Assembly: GCF_000241345.1 (NCBI RefSeq)
Contig: NZ_BAED01000069.1
Location: forward strand, 1-64,000
DNA from: Gordonia amarae NBRC 15530
Lineage (GTDB): Bacteria; Actinomycetota; Actinomycetes; Mycobacteriales; Mycobacteriaceae
Length of the DNA stretch: 64,000 nt
Direction of reading: 5' to 3'
Of this stretch, positions 1 to 8,194 are shown piece after piece; position 1 is the first letter of the stretch, and the number at the start of each line of letters is the position of its first letter. The notes beneath the pieces were generated by a model. The model made no database searches and was not told the DNA's origin. It saw only the letters and a list, made by a program, of their open reading frames with translations. Both the position numbers and the translations under genes were made by a program.

Positions 1-41
1 AGATCGTCCGGATCATGACGGGACCGGCGCACGTCTGACGG

Positions 42-1085
42 TCAGTAGGCGTTGTCGGCGACGATCTGTTCGGCGACGAACAGGCCGGTGAGTCCGGTGC
101 CGCCCTCGATGCGCTCGCGCACCAGGGCGCGGACCTGCTCGCGCTGCTCCCGGGAGTCGCGGGCGTCGACGCCGCCGACGGTGACCACCAGCGCCGACCA
201 GTCGGCGCCCCATGCCTCGGTGGCGGTGAGCGGCAACGGGATCGGCAGCCGTCCGTCGGGGGCGAGCGTCGCCTGCGCCTCGAAGGCGGGATCGTGCAGC
301 GAGAGCGCGACCCGAACGGGTGCGGCGGTCCGGCCGGGCAGCAGTGCGACGGTGACGTCGGCGACCACATCGGGTGCGGCGTCGACCGACCAGGCGATCG
401 TGTTCTCCGCGGCGTCGAAGGTGTGCGCGGGTACCGACTCCCACGGCACCGACGCCAGGCCCCGGGCGATGCCCCCGCCGGATTCGGTGGCGGTTCCGGG
501 GCCGGCCGCCAGCGCGTAGTCGCCGGGATCCCCCGATGCCGCCGGGACCGGCTCCTGTTCCCCGGTGTCGAACTCGCGCAGACGAGCGTGGAGATCCCGG
601 ACGTCGGGGCGTGGATGCAGAGCCAGCGCCGCGATGTCGGCGTCGTCGTATGCGCCGAGTACCGCGTTCGGGTCGCCGTCAAAACCGGTGTCGCCGAAGT
701 ACATCTCGCAGTCGGCGGTGAGTGCGGCGACCTCGGCGTCGAGGACGAGGGCAGGGAGCGGGTCGATGCCGTCGGCCGCACTCGCCGGCCACCACCGGCG
801 CAGCCAATGTCCCCATGCGAGCCGGTACAGCAGGGCGAGTTCGGCGGGTGCGCTCACCGGGACATCGATGTCATGCCGGCTGGTCAGATCGCGCAGGGTG
901 GCGGCGTGCGCCTGCTCGCCGATGATGCGCCACAACCAGTCCGCCTCGCCGGGCGCCCAGAGGTGCAGGTGCGGGCCGGAACCGGGTGGGTCGTCCAGCG
1001 CCCAGGTGAATGTACCGCCGGCCGCTTCCAGTGCGAGCGTCAGCCAGGGCAGTCGTGCGGCGGCGGGTGCGGTGGAGATCTTCAT
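42..1085 (-). CDS. Unrecognised protein of the CHAT/TPR module
   Basis: Encodes 347 residues that I cannot place in a family. There is no signal peptide or membrane segment, so it is probably cytosolic. It is rich in Ala, Asp and Trp; the first ~120 residues hold several Trp-rich stretches (for example WLRRWW) and the last ~140 look like a beta-rich domain. Its ATG overlaps the stop of the upstream gene by 4 bases (ATGA), so the two are probably translationally coupled. A TPR gene and a CHAT peptidase gene lie within 6 kb. By analogy with CHAT/TPR conflict modules it could be a partner or target of the CHAT peptidase, but that rests on gene neighbourhood only. The reading frame is sure; the function is unknown. 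Confidence 0.7.
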   Translation of the reverse strand: MKISTAPAAARLPWLTLALEAAGGTFTWALDDPPGSGPHLHLWAPGEADWLWRIIGEQAHAATLRDLTSRHDIDVPVSAPAELALLYRLAWGHWLRRWWPASAADGIDPLPALVLDAEVAALTADCEMYFGDTGFDGDPNAVLGAYDDADIAALALHPRPDVRDLHARLREFDTGEQEPVPAASGDPGDYALAAGPGTATESGGGIARGLASVPWESVPAHTFDAAENTIAWSVDAAPDVVADVTVALLPGRTAAPVRVALSLHDPAFEAQATLAPDGRLPIPLPLTATEAWGADWSALVVTVGGVDARDSREQREQVRALVRERIEGGTGLTGLFVAEQIVADNAY

Positions 1086-2422
1086 CGGCCTGCCTTCTCG
1101 ATGGCCGCGCGGATGCGGGAACGCTGGTCGTAGCTGACGGAGCGGGCGATCCCGTCGAGAAGTTCCAGCAGTGCTGCCGAATCGAATTCGGCTGTGCCGG
1201 TGTCAGGTTCGGTAACCGACCTGCCGTGCAGCCGCACCCACAGCCGGTTCAGGTACGGCCGCCAGAACGCCGCCAGGTCATCGGCGAGCCCGGCGGTGAC
1301 GGCGATATCGGAAAGCAGGTACCGGCGCGTGTACGCGATATGTGCCTGCGCGGCCAGCCGCCGGGACAGGTCGGCGGCGACGTCGTGCACACACGGCTGC
1401 GGTTCCAGCGGATGCAACTGGGCCGCGACCACCACACCGACGAGCATCGCCGCCTGCCACGCCGGTCCGTCCAGCGCCCACGGTGCCCGGGACCGTTCGA
1501 TCTCGGCGGTGACCATTTCGTCGATGGCCGGGAGGTCGCCGCGGTCCCGGGAACGGCGCAGGGTGGTGCCCACCCGGGAGGCGATCGACCTGTCCAGGGG
1601 CAGGACGTCGGCCACGCTGCGCAGCGCGGGTCTGGCTGCCGGTGTCGTCGCTGACAACGCGGGCGGGTCCGCGCCGGCCGCTATCGCACAGGAAGCGAGG
1701 AGATCTGCCAGCGGTGATCCGGGGGCGAACAGCGCGAGGCCCAGAGCGCCGGGAATGCCGGAATCCGTCAGCCGCTCCCACCGGGCATCGCGCGCACGGT
1801 CGGTCGCCTCGCCGGTCAGCAGGGCGCCGAGCAGCGCCGCGGCATTCTCGACGGCCGGTGCCCGATCGTGTGGTGCCCGATCGTGTGGTGCAACCGCCCA
1901 CACCCGGTCCAGCTCGGCATCCAGGTCCGCGTGATGGTGGTCGAGGTAGGCGGTGAGATCGTCGACCGATCGTCCCTCGCTCGGCCGGTGGATGTCGTCG
2001 ATCGTCTCCGCCGCCACCGCCGGGGCGTCGGGGCCCGGCGGGCCGTAGGCCACGGCGAGTTCGAAGGCGCGGGGAAAGTACTGCTCCTGGATGTTGCCGC
2101 CGGTGATGCCGGCCGCCCGCCGCTGCCGTTTCAGTTCGGCGAACCACAGCGCGGCGTCGGCGATCCGTGGTGTGGCGGCGGCGATCAACTCGGCCGCCTC
2201 CGCCTGCGCGCCGGCCTCCAGCAGCGGCCTGCCCAGCGCCGGGTTGGCGCGTATCCGCAGGACAAGCGGGTCGATCAGGCATTTCACCGTGCGCGCCAGC
2301 GGCCCGCCGTCGCGGCCGGTCATCACCGTCAGCGGGTCGGTGCCCAGTCGTGCGACGGTGTCGCAGACGGCCCTGCGCCAGGCCTCGTCGATCACCGCGG
2401 TGCGCGGTCGGGCAGTGGTCAC
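1082..2422 (-). CDS. Unrecognised helical protein, coupled to the next gene
   Basis: Encodes 446 residues from a GTG at 2422, preceded by an AGGAAG ribosome site about nine bases upstream. The frame stays open far upstream, but that extension only reads antisense through the divergent TPR gene, so this start is preferred. The product looks soluble and mostly helical, Ala/Arg/Asp-rich, with no signal peptide, no P-loop and no catalytic motif that I recognise. A 15-bp tandem duplication inside it gives two consecutive HDRAP units. The stop overlaps the ATG of the following gene (ATGA). The 60-bp gap to the divergent TPR gene must hold both promoters, which suggests joint control. It could be a partner in a CHAT/TPR module. 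Confidence 0.68.
   Translation of the reverse strand: MTTARPRTAVIDEAWRRAVCDTVARLGTDPLTVMTGRDGGPLARTVKCLIDPLVLRIRANPALGRPLLEAGAQAEAAELIAAATPRIADAALWFAELKRQRRAAGITGGNIQEQYFPRAFELAVAYGPPGPDAPAVAAETIDDIHRPSEGRSVDDLTAYLDHHHADLDAELDRVWAVAPHDRAPHDRAPAVENAAALLGALLTGEATDRARDARWERLTDSGIPGALGLALFAPGSPLADLLASCAIAAGADPPALSATTPAARPALRSVADVLPLDRSIASRVGTTLRRSRDRGDLPAIDEMVTAEIERSRAPWALDGPAWQAAMLVGVVVAAQLHPLEPQPCVHDVAADLSRRLAAQAHIAYTRRYLLSDIAVTAGLADDLAAFWRPYLNRLWVRLHGRSVTEPDTGTAEFDSAALLELLDGIARSVSYDQRSRIRAAIEKAGR
1861..1890. repeat. 15-bp perfect tandem duplication inside a gene
   Basis: The unit cccgatcgtgtggtg occurs twice without a gap. It lies in frame in the minus-strand gene and duplicates the peptide HDRAP. 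It is probably a recent slippage event, and its copy number may differ between strains. Confidence 0.85.
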
Positions 2423-2482
2423 GGTCGAGCACTTCCTGCTGGGGTACGTGCGTGGCTGTCCCGCAGAATCTACCGTGAACCC

Positions 2483-4084
2483 ATGGTGGAACTCGATGAC
2501 GACGCCGTCGAGGTGCGTCGGCTGGTGGAGGTGCTGGCCGGGCAACTGCAGACCGGCGACGCGCGCTGGCAGGCGACGCTGACGCGGGCCCGGGCCGTCG
2601 CCGACGCCGTCACCGACCCGCGATCGCGGATGGACGCCCAGCTCAGGATCGCCAACATCGATCACGTGCTGAGCCTGAACGCCGGCGACGTCACGGGGGC
2701 GCTGGCACACCTGGACCACTGCGTCGAACTGATCGGTGCCGCCCGCGAGATCGATGTCACCGATGCCGACCAGCGCAGGCTCGACGAACAGGAATGGGGT
2801 GTGCGGCTCAACCGCAGTCAGGCATTGCAGGTGATCGGGGACATCGACGGCGCCGACTCCGAATGCGTCTTCGCACTGGAACTGGCCTCGCGCACCGAGA
2901 ACGCCGGCCCGCACCGGGCCGCCACCCTGTGTACGGTCGCGGCCATCGCATCCGAGCGTGAACAATGGTCGCGGGCACTGCGTTACGCGGCGGAGGCCGT
3001 CGACGAGTGCGCGGTGCACAACCCGGACGCGCTCGGGGTGGCGCTGGTGAATCTGGCCCAGGCACACGCCGCGATCGGTGACTACGACGCGGCGTCGCGG
3101 GTGGCGGACCGGGCCGAGGCCGTCGTCGACAATGTGCAGTCCGGTGCCGCACTGTCGCATCTGCGGGGCTATATCGCCATGGGCCGCAAGGACATCGATC
3201 GGGCTGCCGCGTTGTTCGCCGAGTACGCCGAATCCGCGCGGGCCAACGCAGATCTCCTGGAGCCGCATCACCGATCGGAGTCGGCGAAGGCGCTGGGTAT
3301 CGGTGCCCACGGCAGCGACCCGTGGCGTGCCCGTGAGCAGTACCAGATCGTGGTCGACACGATCCGGGCCGAGGAAGCCGCGCCGATGTCGCTGGTCGCG
3401 GCCCTGCTGCAACTGTCGGGGGCGACTCAGGATTGCGCTCTGTCCGAGGACGATCCGGCGACGGCGTCGGCCCGGCACGAGGAGGCCTGTGCGCTCGTCG
3501 CCGAGGCCGCGGAGCTGGCGCTGGCGCACAGCCGGCCCACGATGGCCGCCGAGTGCGACCTGACCAGGGTCCGGTACGTCGACCAGTTCCACCATGGTGC
3601 GGCGGTGAATCAGCCCGCGCTGCGGGTGGCCCTGGCGACGGTCCTGGCCGCGGCCGTGTATCTGCACCATGCGAGTTTTTCCTCCTCCCGTCACGCGCAA
3701 CGCAGGCACTTCGCGGCCGGGCGTGGCGTGGAGGCGTTCTCGCTGGCATTCTCGTTGGCGGCCGAGCTCGGGGCCGGTGACGTCATCGCTGAACTCGTCG
3801 AATTACGCAGTGCCGCAGCATTCTTCATACCCACTCGCGGCGTGCGGGACACCGGGGACACCGGTGCCCGCACGCCGCGTGAGCGGTCCTGGGCAGATGA
3901 GCTGTCCGAGCTGATGATCGGTGACGGCCTGCCACCGTCGGACGACGACAGGCCGTCACTGGTGGCGACCGCACCGCCGCCGCTGCTGCTGACCCCGTCG
4001 ACCGTCGTGCTGACCGAGGCGTTCGACACCGCGAGAACGCGATTCGGCCTCGTCGACGATCGGGATGCGGTGGAAACCTGGTAG
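2483..4084 (+). CDS. TPR-like helical repeat protein associated with a CHAT peptidase
   Basis: Encodes 533 residues, all-helical and Ala-rich. Pairs of amphipathic helices of TPR type recur through roughly residues 60-330 (for example ALAHLDHCVELI, ALRYAAEAV and LVNLAQAHAAIGDYDAA). Around residues 390-440 there is a segment HHASFSSSR followed by HFAAGRGVEAFSLAF, which I know from TPR parts of actinobacterial CHAT proteins. The last ~80 residues are acidic and Pro-rich. ATG 2483 starts it; GTG 2486 is the next codon. It is divergent from the unknown pair below 2422 and convergent with the lpqH-type gene. Inference: it is the scaffold or sensor for the CHAT protein encoded at 4686-5918, which here is a separate gene. 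Confidence 0.75.
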   Translation: MVELDDDAVEVRRLVEVLAGQLQTGDARWQATLTRARAVADAVTDPRSRMDAQLRIANIDHVLSLNAGDVTGALAHLDHCVELIGAAREIDVTDADQRRLDEQEWGVRLNRSQALQVIGDIDGADSECVFALELASRTENAGPHRAATLCTVAAIASEREQWSRALRYAAEAVDECAVHNPDALGVALVNLAQAHAAIGDYDAASRVADRAEAVVDNVQSGAALSHLRGYIAMGRKDIDRAAALFAEYAESARANADLLEPHHRSESAKALGIGAHGSDPWRAREQYQIVVDTIRAEEAAPMSLVAALLQLSGATQDCALSEDDPATASARHEEACALVAEAAELALAHSRPTMAAECDLTRVRYVDQFHHGAAVNQPALRVALATVLAAAVYLHHASFSSSRHAQRRHFAAGRGVEAFSLAFSLAAELGAGDVIAELVELRSAAAFFIPTRGVRDTGDTGARTPRERSWADELSELMIGDGLPPSDDDRPSLVATAPPPLLLTPSTVVLTEAFDTARTRFGLVDDRDAVETW

Positions 4085-4113
4085 ACGGCGCGGCCGCCGG
4101 GACACGTTCGGTA

Positions 4114-4578
4114 TCACGGGCAGGTGACCTTGATCTCGAACGACTTCTTCGACGGCGCCGTCGGATTGGCGGTGTCGATCGCTGTCACGTTGCCGGTGAT
4201 CGTGTACTTCTTGCCGTCCTTGGTGGCTGTGGCCTCGCCGCCCGGGGTGCCCTTGGCCCAGCCGAGCACCTGGCCACCGGCCGAGCCGAGGCCGACCGCC
4301 TCGACCTCCGGGTTGTCGCCGGTGGTCAGGGTGGCGCCGACGCCGGTCCCCGCGCCCGCGGCCGTGCTGTCACCGATCGCGATGACCCACTTTCCGGCCT
4401 GTTCGGTGCAGGCGACGGTCTTGGACCCGAGGTCGAGCGCCTTGCCTTCGATGGTCACCGATGCCTCCCCACCGGAGGCGACGGCGCCGGTCGACGAGTC
4501 GTCGTCCCCGCAGGCGCTCATGGCGCCCATGAGGCCGATCGAGGCGACACCGACGACGAGGGACTGGATCTTACGCAT
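4114..4578 (-). CDS. lpqH: LpqH-family (19-kDa antigen type) lipoprotein
   Basis: Encodes 154 residues. A short signal peptide ends in a lipobox with the acylated cysteine at residue 23 (AMSAC), followed by an Asp/Ser linker and a small beta-rich domain with two further cysteines (VACTE near residue 58 and the C-terminal VTCP) that probably form a disulfide. This layout is that of the mycobacterial LpqH/19-kDa antigen family of cell-envelope lipoproteins, restricted to Mycobacteriales. The start has an AGGAGCA-like ribosome site. It lies between the TPR and CHAT genes but is not obviously related to them and has its own upstream gap of about 107 bp. Several paralogues per genome are common, so the symbol marks the family rather than strict orthology. 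Confidence 0.82.
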   Translation of the reverse strand: MRKIQSLVVGVASIGLMGAMSACGDDDSSTGAVASGGEASVTIEGKALDLGSKTVACTEQAGKWVIAIGDSTAAGAGTGVGATLTTGDNPEVEAVGLGSAGGQVLGWAKGTPGGEATATKDGKKYTITGNVTAIDTANPTAPSKKSFEIKVTCP

Positions 4579-4685
4579 GATGTGCTCCTGAGGTTGATTC
4601 TCGTTCCGGCCCCCGGTGGGCCGCTGAGAACAAACCTAGGAACCGGACCTTGCTACCGATCACAGGTTTGCTGAGCCGGACGGTG

Positions 4686-5918
4686 TCAGATCGTGGTGGT
4701 CAGCGCCGCCCACAGCAACGGGGTGTCGGCGGGAAGGCCGCCGTCGTACCAGCGTGCACGGCGTTCGGCCTGCCACTGGCGCAGGTGACCCACCGGGTCA
4801 GCGCCACGGTGCGCGGCGTCGACGGCGAGCACCAGTTCCTCCAGCGGCGCACGATCGCCGAGGTCGCCCGCCCGGCTCAGCGCCCGGTTCGTGGGGACTG
4901 CCCACCGGGTGGCCGTCACCAACTGGGCACCGGCGGCGAGCGCGGCCATCGACAACCCCATCCCGTCGGGGTGGGCGAGGTCACCGCCGGAGTTGCAGCC
5001 GATCAGGGCCGTCCGCGGCGGAAACCGGTAGTCGCCGGTCAGCAGGTCGTCGACGCGGAGCGGGCGGTGGGCGCCGCTGTCGTCGGTGCAGCACAGGTGC
5101 AACGCCGCGTCGACGCTCTCCCCGGTGGCCGCCGCGGCGCTCACATGACCCACATACAGTAGCCGGAAAGCCCCGGTCATGGTGCGGCACAACCATTCCC
5201 GGTCGATGTCGGTACGCCTGGCGAGATCGCGGTAACCGGCCACCGCCGGCCGGAGCCCGGGTGTGTTCTCGACGAGCACGGCAAGGGGTGAGTCGTCGGC
5301 GGGCCTGCCGAGCACCGACCCGAGCGCGGATGCCACCGACTGTCCCGGGATCCTCGGATCGATGACCGCCACCACCGGACCGTCGGGGTTCCCGTCGACC
5401 CGATGCCGGGGAACGCCCGACGGCGCGGACGACGTCACATCGGCGAGATCGTCGAGCGTGGTGGCGTCGTCGACCAGCAGCATCTCCCACGGCACCCGCG
5501 TCAGCGATTCGCTCGGCTGGATACGCAGCAGCGGCCGTGCGGGGGCCTGTCGCAGTGCCGTCACCAGATCGGCCGACAGCAGCACCTGCCCGAGGTCCCG
5601 GGCCAGCGTCGCCGTCGACTCGGGGTGCGAGAACGGTCCCCGCAGGAGTGCCCGGTCGATGCCGTCGGCCACCGATTCACCGGGCAGCGTGTCGGGCACC
5701 GCCCGGGCCAGTGTGTCGCGGACCGCGTCGACCTGCGCCGCACTGACCTGTGCCATCCCGGCGAACGGCCCCGGCCCGTCGTCGTGGATCCACCGCCACG
5801 TGAGGTAGGCCCCGCCGGCCTCGGCGAATTTGACCAGCAGCGTCGGAGTCTCGGGCACTGCAGCAGTCTGCCAGGTCGGCGCGGGCACGGCGACCAACTC
5901 CGTGCCGGGTGCCGCCAC
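4686..5918 (-). CDS. CHAT-domain caspase-like cysteine peptidase
   Basis: Encodes 410 residues from a GTG start. The CHAT hallmarks are present: an RVPWEMLLV strand near residues 141-149, a strand ending in the catalytic His (LLYVGHVSA, H258) and the strand-Cys motif LIGCNSGGD (C308), spaced as in caspase-like CHAT peptidases. The N-terminal ~130 residues are helical and specific to this protein. There is no signal peptide, so it is cytosolic. CHAT peptidases (for example Craspase/TPR-CHAT and gasdermin-activating CHAT proteins) usually cleave a partner on triggering. Here the TPR part is encoded separately at 2483-4084, and two unknown genes at 42-2422 are candidate partners. Substrate and trigger are unknown. 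The alternative, a degenerate CHAT domain, is unlikely because both catalytic residues are kept. Confidence 0.85.
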   Translation of the reverse strand: MAAPGTELVAVPAPTWQTAAVPETPTLLVKFAEAGGAYLTWRWIHDDGPGPFAGMAQVSAAQVDAVRDTLARAVPDTLPGESVADGIDRALLRGPFSHPESTATLARDLGQVLLSADLVTALRQAPARPLLRIQPSESLTRVPWEMLLVDDATTLDDLADVTSSAPSGVPRHRVDGNPDGPVVAVIDPRIPGQSVASALGSVLGRPADDSPLAVLVENTPGLRPAVAGYRDLARRTDIDREWLCRTMTGAFRLLYVGHVSAAAATGESVDAALHLCCTDDSGAHRPLRVDDLLTGDYRFPPRTALIGCNSGGDLAHPDGMGLSMAALAAGAQLVTATRWAVPTNRALSRAGDLGDRAPLEELVLAVDAAHRGADPVGHLRQWQAERRARWYDGGLPADTPLLWAALTTTI

Positions 5919-5931
5919 CGGGAGGCCTCAG

Positions 5932-7392
5932 ATGTGTTTGTCTTGTCTGATGAGTCGTGGCGACCGCCTGGAGCGTCTGTGGGCTGCCGTCGTGCTGCTT
6001 GTCGTGCTGGGGCTCGGTGCGCTCACCGCGGGTCCTGTCGCAGCCGCGCCCGGTGGCAGGGGCGCCGCACCCGGTCCCACGAGAGGCGTCGGCCCGGCGG
6101 GCACCTCGCTGATGCACGGTGACCTCGCCTCGACCGATTCGACGCCGCTGCCCGGGCCCGGCCGGACAGCGAGGGTCGCGGCGTCATCGGTCCCGGGTGG
6201 TGCGTGCGCGGCGACGTTCGTCGGGTCTGACGGTCTGGTGCTGTCGCTGTGCACCGCGTTCGTGGGTCTGCGGCCACCGCAGGTCGCGGTCGCCACCGTC
6301 GTGCTCTTCGACCCGGGGACGGCGGCCGTCCTGGCCGTCGAGCAGCTCACCAAGGGCGGGTTGCTCGGCGGGGTCTACGGCTACCTCGACGACCGTGACC
6401 GGGTTGTCGTCGCCGACGGGTCGAAAGCGATTCTGCGTGTGGCACACCGGAAAACCGCCCACGGGTGGCAACTGTACGTCGACGATCGCGTCGGCCTGAG
6501 CCGCCACATCCCCGCCGGGGACGCGGTGACCGGTCTGGCCCCCGACTGGCAGGGGCGGGTCTGGTTCGCCACGACGAACGGGGTGATCGGCACGGTCGGC
6601 ACGGACCGCAGGGTCGCGTCCATGCGGTTACCGAAGGGCGAGAAGCTCGGCAACGGGCTGTCGGTGCGTCCGTCGGGGGTGTCGGTGCTCTCGACCCATG
6701 CGCTGTACGAGATGCGGGCAGGCAAGAACGGTGTGCCGTACCCGGTGTGGCGGCGGACCTACGATCGCGGCCCGGCCCGCAAACCCGGTCAACTCACCTG
6801 GGGTTCGGGGACGACACCCACCTACTTCGGTCCCGGCGGTGACGGCTGGGTGGCGATCGTCGACAGTGCAGTTGATCCGAATCTTATTGTGTACCAAAGT
6901 GATACCGGAAAGGTGATCTGCACGATGAAGGCCTTCGGTTCCTCCGGGCAGGGCACCGAGAACTCGATCCTCGCGTGGGGTGACTCGCTGGTCATCCCGA
7001 GCACCTACGGCTACCAGTATCCGCCCATGGCCGTCGACGGGCCGAGCTCGCCGGCGAACGCGGCGTTCACCGGCGGGGCGACACGTATCGACGTCACCGC
7101 GACCGGCTGCCGCCGGATCTGGGAGAACGACGACCGGCTCGCCACCCTGCCCCGGCTGTCGCGCGCCGACGGCCTGATCCACGCGCTGGGCTACGGACCG
7201 TACGCACCGGGAATCCAGCAGCTCGGCCCGGTCTACTACATCGCCACCGATTTCGAGACGGGCCGCCGGGTGCGGACGCTGCGGGTCGGCGACGCCCCGG
7301 TCGACGAGCCGCTGGAACTGACCGGCACCATCGGGCCGGGCAACACCATGTGGCAGGCCACGATCGGGAGGATGCTCAAGATCAGCGGGTGA
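5932..7392 (+). CDS. Secreted beta-propeller-like protein of unknown function
   Basis: Encodes 486 residues from ATG 5932, which has a GGGAGG ribosome site six bases upstream; ATG 5950 would give a more usual signal peptide (MSRGDRLERL then a Leu/Val-rich core and an AAA cleavage site). The mature part has many short beta repeats with Trp and aromatic-Gly motifs (DWQGRVWFATTNGVIG, LAWGDSLVIPSTYGYQYP), suggesting a propeller, but I recognise no enzyme family. Two cysteine pairs could form disulfides. It is divergent from the CHAT gene, whose start is 14 bp away. Its stop codon also marks the point where a truncated vapC remnant begins in the same frame. Confidence 0.7.
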   Translation: MCLSCLMSRGDRLERLWAAVVLLVVLGLGALTAGPVAAAPGGRGAAPGPTRGVGPAGTSLMHGDLASTDSTPLPGPGRTARVAASSVPGGACAATFVGSDGLVLSLCTAFVGLRPPQVAVATVVLFDPGTAAVLAVEQLTKGGLLGGVYGYLDDRDRVVVADGSKAILRVAHRKTAHGWQLYVDDRVGLSRHIPAGDAVTGLAPDWQGRVWFATTNGVIGTVGTDRRVASMRLPKGEKLGNGLSVRPSGVSVLSTHALYEMRAGKNGVPYPVWRRTYDRGPARKPGQLTWGSGTTPTYFGPGGDGWVAIVDSAVDPNLIVYQSDTGKVICTMKAFGSSGQGTENSILAWGDSLVIPSTYGYQYPPMAVDGPSSPANAAFTGGATRIDVTATGCRRIWENDDRLATLPRLSRADGLIHALGYGPYAPGIQQLGPVYYIATDFETGRRVRTLRVGDAPVDEPLELTGTIGPGNTMWQATIGRMLKISG

Positions 7393-7737
7393 GGTCTAGA
7401 TCACCTTCATTCCGCGGATGAGCGACTCGCGCGATTCCTCGATGATGGTCAGGTCGGTTGCCATCCGTCAGTCATCGAGGAACTGGCGCTGGGGTCGATA
7501 GCCGATCGCGGCGTCGTCATCGGGTTACTAAGGAACCTGGCGCAGTTTCCCGTGATGACGCACGACGAACTGCTGCATCTTGTGGACGCGCACCATCTGT
7601 GGGGACGTGGGCTGAGCGCCGTCGATGCGGGTCTATTGGGTTCGGTCCTCATTCGTGACGGCTCACGCCTCTGGACACGGGATAAACGGCTCAAAGCCGC
7701 CGGTTCGGAAATCGGCGTGACTGTGATAGGCGACTGA
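7393..7737 (+). pseudogene. 5'-truncated vapC (PIN-domain toxin) remnant
   Basis: From the stop codon of the upstream gene onward the same frame reads DHLHSADERLARFLDDG, then HPSVIEELALGS, then LVDAHHLWGRGLSAVDA and RLWTRDKRLKAA, which are typical VapC segments in the right order. What is missing is the very start of the PIN domain, including the strand with the first metal-binding Asp (usually VDTS). No start codon suits the whole domain, and no VapB antitoxin gene lies upstream. It is therefore a decayed toxin whose 5' end and antitoxin were removed by a deletion ending exactly at the stop of the upstream gene. An internal ATG at 7552 could at most give a 61-residue C-terminal piece. Confidence 0.82.
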
Positions 7738-7811
7738 CGACCACGTGATCTGGAAAGCTCCGCGAAGCCAGGTGTGGATCAGTCCCATCAGATAAGCCAG
7801 CCAGATCGCGC

Positions 7812-8100
7812 TCAGGTCTGCTCCAGTTTCGGAGGCTCCAATTCCATCGTCCGCGGCCCCTCGTAGGCGGCGGACAGGCCGCAACCGGGTCGGTCGTACC
7901 GGATGAGGGTGCGGCCCTGCGCCAGCGCCTCGTAGAACAGCCGCTCGGCGGGCAACCGCCCAACTGAGTTCGAGATGGGTCAGCCAACCGGGGACGACGA
8001 GGAGCGGGGGACCGGTGCCGGCGGTGGTGAAAGCGACCGAATCGGCGCCGGCACCGGTGCGTAGCCGCGCCGTGCCGTACTCCTGCGGTGTGCTGTCCAT
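7812..8100 (-). pseudogene. Frameshifted, truncated alpha/beta-hydrolase remnant
   Basis: Read on the minus strand from ATG 8098-8100 the frame gives DSTPQEYGTARLRTG, LLVVPGWLTHLELSW, the N-terminal strands of an alpha/beta hydrolase. Around position 7962 the homology jumps to another frame, which continues PAERLFYEALAQGRTLIRYDRPGCGLSA and stops at 7812-7814 after a few more residues. The nucleophile elbow and the rest of the fold are absent. It is therefore a pseudogene with a frameshift and a 3' deletion. Hydrolase domains with this RYDRPGCGLS strand often head larger actinobacterial regulators, so the parent gene may have been longer. Together with the vapC remnant it makes 7.4-8.2 kb a stretch of gene decay. 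Confidence 0.72.
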
Positions 8101-8194
8101 CGGCACATTAAACAGCAGCGACAACGCAGGTGAGGCATGATTTTTCGGCGCGGCCAGGCAGGGCGATCACACCGCTGCGTGGCCGGCCCCGCAG

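Noticed and set aside
1082-3709. An 875-residue minus-strand open frame spanning the unknown gene and the TPR gene
   Set aside because: Only 1082-2422 has coding character and a ribosome site; the rest is antisense to the TPR gene, which has a clear protein pattern.
4114-4578. LpqH-type lipoprotein as a functional member of the CHAT module
   Set aside because: It belongs to a common envelope family, has its own upstream gap and nothing links it to the peptidase except position.
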